This document shows positions 6,068 to 10,650 of a stretch of 10,650 nt of DNA, piece after piece. The notes beneath the pieces were generated by a model, which made no database searches, was not told where the DNA came from, and saw only the letters and a program-made list of their open reading frames with translations. The stretch covers positions 1 through 10,650 of the forward strand of contig QWHP01000057.1 in assembly GCA_021404985.1 (NCBI GenBank), read 5' to 3'. Positions within the stretch are counted from its first letter, which is position 1. Every line of letters starts with the position of its first letter. The DNA comes from Actinobacteria bacterium ATB1. GTDB lineage: Bacteria; Actinomycetota; Acidimicrobiia; UBA2766. Both the position numbers and the translations under genes were made by a program.

Positions 6068-7243
6068 ATGTACCAGTGCCCGGGTTGTGGGTCCGGGGTA
6101 GACGACTGGAACAGTCCCTGCGGTGTCTGCACAGTCGTTCCGGCCCACTACGCGCCTCCTCCGCAGACCGACGCGGTGCAGGGAGGTACCCCGGTCGTGG
6201 CTCGACCGGCCGACTACGGCGCTCCTGCACCCCCCTATGTCCCCCCGGATCCCGTACCAGCGGGGGTGTCGCAGGCGGCGCACCCCACAGAGCCGGCGGC
6301 CCCCGGGGGAGTGGCCGGAGGATGGGGAGACGCCGGTGGAGTCTCACCCGGCTGGACCTCGTCCGGGACCGTCGGGGCCGGTTCGGTCGTGGCAGACAGT
6401 GCAGGCTGGGGGGCCCAGGAAGCGAGCCTTGCGGGTGCATACCCGACCGTCTCCATTCCCAAGCGCAATCCCCACTCCCGCGTCGACACGGACCTCTTGT
6501 CGGCCATGCACGAGAGCCATCAGGGTCCGAAGCGTCCATGGCTCGCCCCCCTGGTCGTGCTGCTTGTCGTCGTCCTCGGCCTGCTCGCCTGGATGCGATT
6601 CGTTTTCCTCACACCGCCGGACCTCCGAGAAGGAGAGATCGCGTTCGGCGACGGCGCATACGCCGCCCTTGCCCCGGGATTCGAGGTGTCCGGGGAGGGT
6701 GACGGATCCTCGACGTCGGTGCTGCCCCAACTCGCCGGGGGTGACGTCTACACATTGACGGGCTCGGGGGCCACGCTCGGGATGACCATGGTGGGCGACG
6801 TGGACACGAATTATCAGGAGGAGTACCAGAAGTTGGCGGGGAGCATCTCGCAGGCAGGTGGTGCTCTGGACCAGAGCCCGACGGTCGAGACGGAGCTCGG
6901 CCCGGCGATCCGCACGACCTGGAGTCTGGAGGGCCGGTTCCACGTGTCTCTGGTCGCCGTGCACGAGCGGCGAGCCGTCTACCTCGACGTCTCGGCGCCA
7001 AGTGCCGAGGAGGCGGCCCGACTTGCCGACCCGATGATCGCCGGGCTCCGAGCCACCGGCAAGAACCCGGTCGTCCTACCCGACATCGGCCGGTCGTTCT
7101 GGTTCGTGCTCGGCGCCCTGGTGATCGGGGCGATCGCCTTGGGCCTGCTCTCCAAGTGGCTGGGGAGATCGGCTGTCGGCGGGTGCGTCCTGGGGGCGGT
7201 CGTCGGTGTCGCCGCCGGGATCGTCGTCTCGTTCCTCGTTTGA
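6068..7243 (+). CDS. Zinc-ribbon, proline-rich, multi-pass membrane protein of unknown function
   Basis: A 391-aa modular protein. Residues 1-21 form a zinc ribbon with Cys4, Cys7, Cys18 and Cys21 (CPGC...CGVC). Residues 25-130 are a low-complexity Pro/Gly/Ala/Ser linker. A basic stretch (PKRP) precedes a first membrane helix at about 158-181. Residues 185-335 form a globular domain, probably on the other side of the membrane, with an Asp/Glu-rich face and no cysteine. Two further helices lie at about 343-362 and 368-390, ending at the C-terminus. The ATG at 6068 has GGAGGA (6053-6058) about 10 nt upstream; an ATG at 6060 is out of frame. Zinc ribbon plus linker plus membrane helix is a common actinobacterial layout without a fixed function; roles in envelope sensing or trafficking are guesses. 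It stands alone between divergent and convergent neighbours. A cytoplasmic N-terminus is inferred from the reducing environment a Cys4 zinc site needs. Confidence 0.85.
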   Translation: MYQCPGCGSGVDDWNSPCGVCTVVPAHYAPPPQTDAVQGGTPVVARPADYGAPAPPYVPPDPVPAGVSQAAHPTEPAAPGGVAGGWGDAGGVSPGWTSSGTVGAGSVVADSAGWGAQEASLAGAYPTVSIPKRNPHSRVDTDLLSAMHESHQGPKRPWLAPLVVLLVVVLGLLAWMRFVFLTPPDLREGEIAFGDGAYAALAPGFEVSGEGDGSSTSVLPQLAGGDVYTLTGSGATLGMTMVGDVDTNYQEEYQKLAGSISQAGGALDQSPTVETELGPAIRTTWSLEGRFHVSLVAVHERRAVYLDVSAPSAEEAARLADPMIAGLRATGKNPVVLPDIGRSFWFVLGALVIGAIALGLLSKWLGRSAVGGCVLGAVVGVAAGIVVSFLV

Positions 7244-7260
7244 CAGAGCGAGGTGCGTCC

Positions 7261-7280
7261 GATCCCCTGTCGGAGGGGTC
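7261..7280. terminator. Weak hairpin between convergent genes
   Basis: CCCCT (7264-7268) pairs with AGGGG (7274-7278) around a GTCGG loop. GA (7261-7262) and TC (7279-7280) add two pairs beyond a bulged T. It sits in the short gap between two convergent genes and overlaps the stop codon of the minus-strand gene. There is no T-run on either side, so termination is plausible but unproven. Confidence 0.3.
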
Positions 7281-7491
7281 AGCGGCCGTCCTGGCCGAAG
7301 CGGACCCGCGTCGCCAGCGCCTTGCCCTCGATCTCGATCCGGTCGTAGTTGACCCTCTGACCCTGGCGGAGCATGCGGAACAGGGACCCTTCGAGTGCGT
7401 CCTCGGCGAGAGGTACGTCCGAGCCTGAGTCGTCGAGGATGATCCCGGCGCCGCTGACCGGGTCGTAGGAGCTCACTGTGCCTTGTGCCAT
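7279..7491 (-). CDS. Cold-shock-domain-like protein lacking RNA-binding aromatics
   Basis: This 70-residue protein has the length and outline of CspA-type OB-fold proteins: it opens MAQGTVSSYDPVSGAGIILD, where a normal Csp reads G.VKWFN..KGFGFI, and later has LRQGQRVNYD, matching the usual L.EGQ.V.F strand. The features that bind nucleic acid are gone. RNP1 (KGFGFI) is SGAGII, RNP2 (VFVHF) is VPLAE, and the Trp of KWFN is Ser. The OB fold is probably kept but single-stranded RNA or DNA stacking is not expected, so it may be a protein-binding or regulatory derivative. The start is ATG at 7491; the frame is open much further upstream only because it runs antisense to recG. A TAGGCT hexamer ends 8 nt before the ATG, suggesting leaderless transcription. 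It is divergent from recG with 39 bp between the start codons. Confidence 0.85.
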   Translation of the reverse strand: MAQGTVSSYDPVSGAGIILDDSGSDVPLAEDALEGSLFRMLRQGQRVNYDRIEIEGKALATRVRFGQDGR

Positions 7492-7499
7492 CGCGCCCG

Positions 7500-7505
7500 A
7501 GCCTA
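7500..7505 (-). promoter_or_regulatory. Candidate -10 for the cold-shock-like gene
   Basis: TAGGCT on the minus strand fits TAnnnT and lies 8 nt before the ATG at 7491, consistent with a leaderless mRNA. No -35 is visible. It lies 12 bp from the recG -10 candidate on the other strand, so polymerase could hardly occupy both at once. Confidence 0.35.
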
Positions 7506-7517
7506 CCTGCCCTCGGG

Positions 7518-7523
7518 TATTTT
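7518..7523 (+). promoter_or_regulatory. Candidate -10 for recG (leaderless start)
   Basis: TATTTT is the only A/T-rich hexamer in the 39-bp gap and lies exactly 7 nt before the GTG at 7531, the same spacing as seen at glnD. The absence of a Shine-Dalgarno sequence before this GTG supports a leaderless reading. No -35 match is present. Confidence 0.4.
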
Positions 7524-7530
7524 CGGCGAG

Positions 7531-9720
7531 GTGCCAGACCACGCGATGCAGGACGGCCGCGCTCGCGACGCGCCGAGGCGTCTTCGCACGCTCCGGCGCG
7601 TCGAGACGGGCCGTCTGACAGGTGTCGGACCGAAACGGGCGGCCGCGCTGCGGCGCCTCGGTATCGACAACGTGTTCGAGCTCCTCTGGCATGTGCCGCG
7701 CCGCTACATCGACAGGACGCGCCAGACACCGATCTCGGAGCTCGGGGACGTGCGGCTTGCCGACGGCGAAGAGCTGACCGTCATCGCCGACGTCGAGGGC
7801 ATCTCGACGCGTCAGATTCGACGGCGCCTGACTCTCCACGAGCTGGTGCTGACCGACGGTACGGGGCGGCTCCGCGCTTCGTGGTTCAACCGCCCCGGCC
7901 TGGCGCGTGGGGCGGGAAAGGGCGCGACCGTGGCTGCGAGCGGGAAGCTGGCCTGGTTCCGGGGGCGCCCCAAGCTCGAGGTGTCCGCACTCGAGGTCAT
8001 GGGTTCGGCCTCGAACAAGGCGGACACCGGTGTCGTCCTGCCCGTCCACCCGGCAAGCGCAGACGTCCCCACGTGGCTCGTCCGTGAGCTCGTCCGCGAG
8101 GCACTCGACCGCACAGGCGAGCTCGCAGATCCGATTCCTCCTGACCTCCGCCACAGGTATGGGCTCGTCTCGCGCACCGAGGCCTTCGGCGAGGTCCACT
8201 TCCCCACCGATCTCGGCTCGGCGCGACGCGCCAGGGACCGGCTCGTCTACGACGAGCTCTTCCTCCTCGAAGTCGCCCTCGCGATGCGCAAGGCGAGCTA
8301 CGAAGGGATGGAACAGGGCCGGCGGCATCCGCCCGGCGGGCCCCTTTGGGAGTCCCTCGACGCGAGGATCCCCTTTGCCCTCACGTCCGCTCAGAGGCGG
8401 GCCTTGGAAGAGATCGGTGCGGACCTCGCATCCGAGCGGCCGATGCACCGGCTCGTGCAGGGCGACGTCGGATCCGGCAAGACCGTGCTCGCAGCCCATG
8501 CGCTCCTCGCTGCGGTCGACGCAGGTGGAACGGGGGTGCTCATGGCTCCGACCGAGGTACTCGCGGAGCAGCACCACGCGAACCTCTCAGAGCTCTTCGC
8601 TGGTCTTGTGGTTCCCTCCGACGAGACCCTCCTCGGTGAGCGACCGTTGAGTGTCGCACTGCTCACCAACCGGACCACCGGCAGCGAACGGGCACGGCTG
8701 CTCGCCGACGCCGCGCAGGGAGCGATCGACGTCGTAGTCGGTACGCACGCTCTCATACAGGACGGAGTCGACATCCGGGACCTCGGTGTCGCCGTGATAG
8801 ACGAACAGCACCGCTTCGGGGTCCACCAGCGAGTTGCCCTCCGAGAACGCCGCAGTGCCGACACCTCGGTCCCCGATGTGCTCATCATGACGGCAACCCC
8901 GATCCCCAGAACCCTGGCCATGACGCTGTACGGGGATCTCGACGTCACGGTCCTCGACGAGATGCCACCCGGACGCCGGCCGATCGAGACGATCCTCGTC
9001 CCGTCCACAGGCGAAGGGCCGGCGACGGTCTGGGCGCACGTCCGCCGCGAGGTCGAGGCCGGCCGCCAGGCATACGTGGTCTGTCCCCTGGTGGCAGATT
9101 CGGATCAGACCGAAGCCGCGTCCGCGACCGCGACACACGAGGAGTTGGAGGCTGGAGTGCTCGACGGGCTCACCGTGGGTCTCCTGCACGGCCAGCTCCG
9201 TCCGGCCGAGAAACAGGCGGTAATGGCGGCATTCCGCGAACGGGAGGTCCAGGTCCTTGTCGCCACGACCGTGATCGAGGTGGGTGTCGACGTACCCAAC
9301 GCGACAGTCATGGTGATCCTCGACGCAGACCGGTTCGGCCTGTCGCAACTCCACCAGCTGAGGGGCAGGATCGGGCGTGGTGAACATGCCTCCACATGCT
9401 TTCTCGTGGCCGACCCGACGACGCCCGAGGGCCAGGCGCGCCTCGACGCGATGGCCGGGACGACCGACGGATTCGAGCTCGCCGAACGCGACCTCGAGAT
9501 CAGGGGAGAGGGAACAGTGCTCGGGGCCCGTCAGTCGGGGGTCAGTGACCTGCGCGTGACTCGCCTGGTCCGGGACGTGACCTGGGTGCAGAGAGCCAGA
9601 ACCGACGCCTTCGACCTCGTGGGGCGCGATCCGCACCTCGATTCTCCGGAACACGCCCTGCTGCGCGAAGAGGTCCTCGATCTCGTCGGGGACGACGTCG
9701 ACTGGCTGTTCAAGTCGTGA
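7531..9720 (+). CDS. recG: ATP-dependent DNA helicase RecG
   Basis: RecG is a monomeric superfamily 2 translocase that remodels stalled replication forks and branch-migrates Holliday junctions. The N-terminal wedge/OB region starts with the helix-hairpin-like LTGVGPKRAAALRRLGI and LLWHVPRRYIDR, followed by OB-fold strands (LTDGTGRLRASWFNRPG). Helicase motifs follow: Walker A GDVGSGKT (residues 311-318), motif II DEQH (424-427), TATPIPRTLAMTLYGDLD (motif III region) and motif VI QLHQLRGRIGRG (606-617). The C-terminal GTVLGARQSG matches the family's conserved tail segment. Starting at GTG 7531 gives 729 aa, the usual length. ATG at 7546 is an alternative; the open frame reaches back to 7483 but would overlap the divergent cold-shock-like gene. 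The stop overlaps the rsmD start, so recG and rsmD are translationally coupled. Confidence 0.95.
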   Translation: MPDHAMQDGRARDAPRRLRTLRRVETGRLTGVGPKRAAALRRLGIDNVFELLWHVPRRYIDRTRQTPISELGDVRLADGEELTVIADVEGISTRQIRRRLTLHELVLTDGTGRLRASWFNRPGLARGAGKGATVAASGKLAWFRGRPKLEVSALEVMGSASNKADTGVVLPVHPASADVPTWLVRELVREALDRTGELADPIPPDLRHRYGLVSRTEAFGEVHFPTDLGSARRARDRLVYDELFLLEVALAMRKASYEGMEQGRRHPPGGPLWESLDARIPFALTSAQRRALEEIGADLASERPMHRLVQGDVGSGKTVLAAHALLAAVDAGGTGVLMAPTEVLAEQHHANLSELFAGLVVPSDETLLGERPLSVALLTNRTTGSERARLLADAAQGAIDVVVGTHALIQDGVDIRDLGVAVIDEQHRFGVHQRVALRERRSADTSVPDVLIMTATPIPRTLAMTLYGDLDVTVLDEMPPGRRPIETILVPSTGEGPATVWAHVRREVEAGRQAYVVCPLVADSDQTEAASATATHEELEAGVLDGLTVGLLHGQLRPAEKQAVMAAFREREVQVLVATTVIEVGVDVPNATVMVILDADRFGLSQLHQLRGRIGRGEHASTCFLVADPTTPEGQARLDAMAGTTDGFELAERDLEIRGEGTVLGARQSGVSDLRVTRLVRDVTWVQRARTDAFDLVGRDPHLDSPEHALLREEVLDLVGDDVDWLFKS

Positions 9721-10280
9721 GAGTCATCTCCGGCACCGCGAGGGGCCGTCGCCTCTGGGTGCCCCGGGGCGGAGCCATCCGGCCGGCGACCGACCGCCTC
9801 AAGGAGAGTCTGTTCAACATCCTCGTCACCGTGGAGGAGGAGACGGTCCTCGACCTGTACGCGGGGACGGGGAGCCTCGCGATCGAGGCGTTGAGCCGCG
9901 GAGCGGCCCACGCGGTCCTGGTCGAGAAGACGCCCGAGGGCATCGGCGCCATCGAACGCAATCTGCGGTCGTGCGGTTTCCAGGACAGGGCCACCGTCGT
10001 ACGAGGTGGGGTCGTCCAGGCCCTCGGAGGAGGACGGGTGCTTGCGCATGCGCCGTACCACCTCGTCTTCTGCGACCCCCCCTACTCGGTCGGGAACGAC
10101 GAGCTGGGTGCCGTCGCGGAACGTCTCGCAGAACCCGGCACGCTGGCATCGGGGGCCCGTCTGGCCTACGAGCGGCGTACCGGGGACGAGGCGCCGCCGC
10201 TTCCCGACGGCTGGGCATGGCTGATGCAACGGTCGTACGGTCAGACCACCCTGCACATCGCTGAACCCGAGCCGGACTGA
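9717..10280 (+). CDS. rsmD: 16S rRNA (guanine(966)-N(2))-methyltransferase RsmD
   Basis: RsmD transfers a methyl group from S-adenosylmethionine to N2 of G966 of 16S rRNA during small-subunit assembly. The 187-aa protein shows the family's N-terminal signature RVISGTARGRRL followed by RPATDRLKESLFNIL (22-36), the SAM-binding motif DLYAGTGSLAIEALSRGA (46-63), and the catalytic DPPY (120-123) of N-methyltransferases acting on exocyclic amines. The start is the GTG at 9717, which overlaps the recG TGA by four bases (GTGA), a typical sign of translational coupling. coaD follows after 98 bp, the common rsmD-coaD pairing. Confidence 0.95.
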   Translation: MRVISGTARGRRLWVPRGGAIRPATDRLKESLFNILVTVEEETVLDLYAGTGSLAIEALSRGAAHAVLVEKTPEGIGAIERNLRSCGFQDRATVVRGGVVQALGGGRVLAHAPYHLVFCDPPYSVGNDELGAVAERLAEPGTLASGARLAYERRTGDEAPPLPDGWAWLMQRSYGQTTLHIAEPEPD

Positions 10281-10306
10281 ACGCCTCAACGGCTTTGGAG
10301 TAAGGT
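10277..10306 (+). promoter_or_regulatory. Candidate promoter for coaD
   Basis: CTGAAC (10277-10282) and TAAGGT (10301-10306) are separated by 18 bp. The -10 fits TAnnnT; the -35 shares only TGA with the consensus. It overlaps the rsmD stop codon and would give a leader of about 65 nt ending in a strong AGGAGG site. The rest of the 98-bp gap shows no convincing hairpin, so readthrough from recG-rsmD is also likely. Confidence 0.3.
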
Positions 10307-10378
10307 CGGCGCAACCCGACCGGCACGACCCACCCACGCCCCGGATCGGCAGACGCGACCGGAGACCAAGGAGGAGCG

Positions 10379-10650
10379 GTGACCCTGGCGATATGTCCGG
10401 GATCCTTCGATCCCGTGACGTACGGACATCTCGACATCATCGAACGAGCTGCCCGCCATTTCGACGGTGTCCTCGTCGCCATTCTTCGCAACCCGTCCAA
10501 GCAGGCCCTCTTCACCGTCGAGGAACGCATCGAGATGCTCGAGCGCAGCATCACGGAGTTTCCCAACGTCCGCGTGGACACATTCGAGGGTCTCCTGGTC
10601 GACTACGCCCGCAATCAAGGTGCAAGCGTCATCATCAAGGGGCTGCGCGC
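10379..10650 (+). CDS. coaD: Phosphopantetheine adenylyltransferase, 5' part (cut by window edge)
   Basis: CoaD transfers AMP from ATP to 4'-phosphopantetheine, the penultimate step of coenzyme A synthesis, and acts as a cytoplasmic hexamer. The first 90 residues are present, a bit over half of the usual roughly 160. They show PGSFDPVTYGHLDII (residues 7-21), containing the nucleotidyltransferase (T/H)xGH motif at 14-17, then RNPSKQALFTVEERIEML with the conserved Lys and Arg region, and VIIKGLR at the window end, the family's RGLR segment with a Lys in place of the first Arg. The GTG at 10379 is preceded by AGGAGG (10369-10374) at 4 nt, one of the best ribosome-binding sites in the window. 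The gene continues beyond the sequence shown. Confidence 0.95.
   Translation, partial: MTLAICPGSFDPVTYGHLDIIERAARHFDGVLVAILRNPSKQALFTVEERIEMLERSITEFPNVRVDTFEGLLVDYARNQGASVIIKGLR

Noticed and set aside
5909..6283. Upstream extension of the RAM-domain frame to 203 aa, as a possible full Lrp regulator
   Set aside because: The extension is Arg/Ser-rich with no helix-turn-helix, overlaps the divergent gene, and the GTG at 5908 with AGGGGG upstream matches the known short family.
7492..8577. Upstream extension of the cold-shock-like frame to 432 aa
   Set aside because: The added sequence is antisense to recG and not conserved-looking; the MAQGTV start at 7491 matches the Csp N-terminus.
10386..10425. 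Variant TYGH in CoaD as an unusual active site
   Set aside because: The second residue of the (T/H)xGH motif varies in the family (for example Asn or Leu), so Tyr is not a meaningful anomaly.

Overview
The window is high-GC DNA with GTG starts, G/C-ending codons and a mix of Shine-Dalgarno-led and apparently leaderless genes. It carries the ddl...recG-rsmD-coaD backbone familiar from Actinomycetota chromosomes, together with the short stand-alone RAM-domain protein common in that phylum. I read it as a chromosomal segment of an actinobacterium, possibly an Acidimicrobiia-like lineage; the class is an inference.

Layout. (1) 1-537: no intact gene. It holds a strong perfect hairpin (about 51-79) followed by the decayed N-terminus of a TrwC/MobF-type conjugative relaxase (102-334), recognisable only if two single-G frameshifts are bridged. 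This is the scar of a mobile element. (2) 538-3425, minus strand: glnD, the nitrogen-signalling PII nucleotidyltransferase, followed 29 bp downstream by an unrecognised helical protein. (3) 3595-5621, plus strand: a probable three-gene operon of a two-helix membrane protein with a PH-like soluble part, a four-helix membrane protein, and ddl (D-alanine--D-alanine ligase, peptidoglycan precursor synthesis). (4) 5672-5908, minus: a 78-residue stand-alone Lrp/AsnC ligand-binding domain. (5) 6068-7243, plus: a zinc-ribbon, proline-rich, multi-pass membrane protein of unknown function. (6) 7279-7491, minus: a cold-shock-domain-like protein that has lost the RNA-binding aromatic residues. (7) 7531-10650, plus: recG (DNA repair helicase), rsmD (16S rRNA methyltransferase, overlapping recG by 4 bp) and the start of coaD (coenzyme A synthesis), cut by the window edge.

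The genes do not form one pathway. Most are housekeeping genes whose order is a rearranged version of a conserved actinobacterial neighbourhood. The less ordinary content is the relaxase remnant, the degenerate cold-shock-like protein divergent from recG across only 39 bp, the recurrent pattern of a -10-like hexamer 7-8 nt before a start codon (leaderless starts), and several uncharacterised membrane or helical proteins. I see no CRISPR array, tRNA, rRNA or intact mobile element, and no convincing new multi-gene system.
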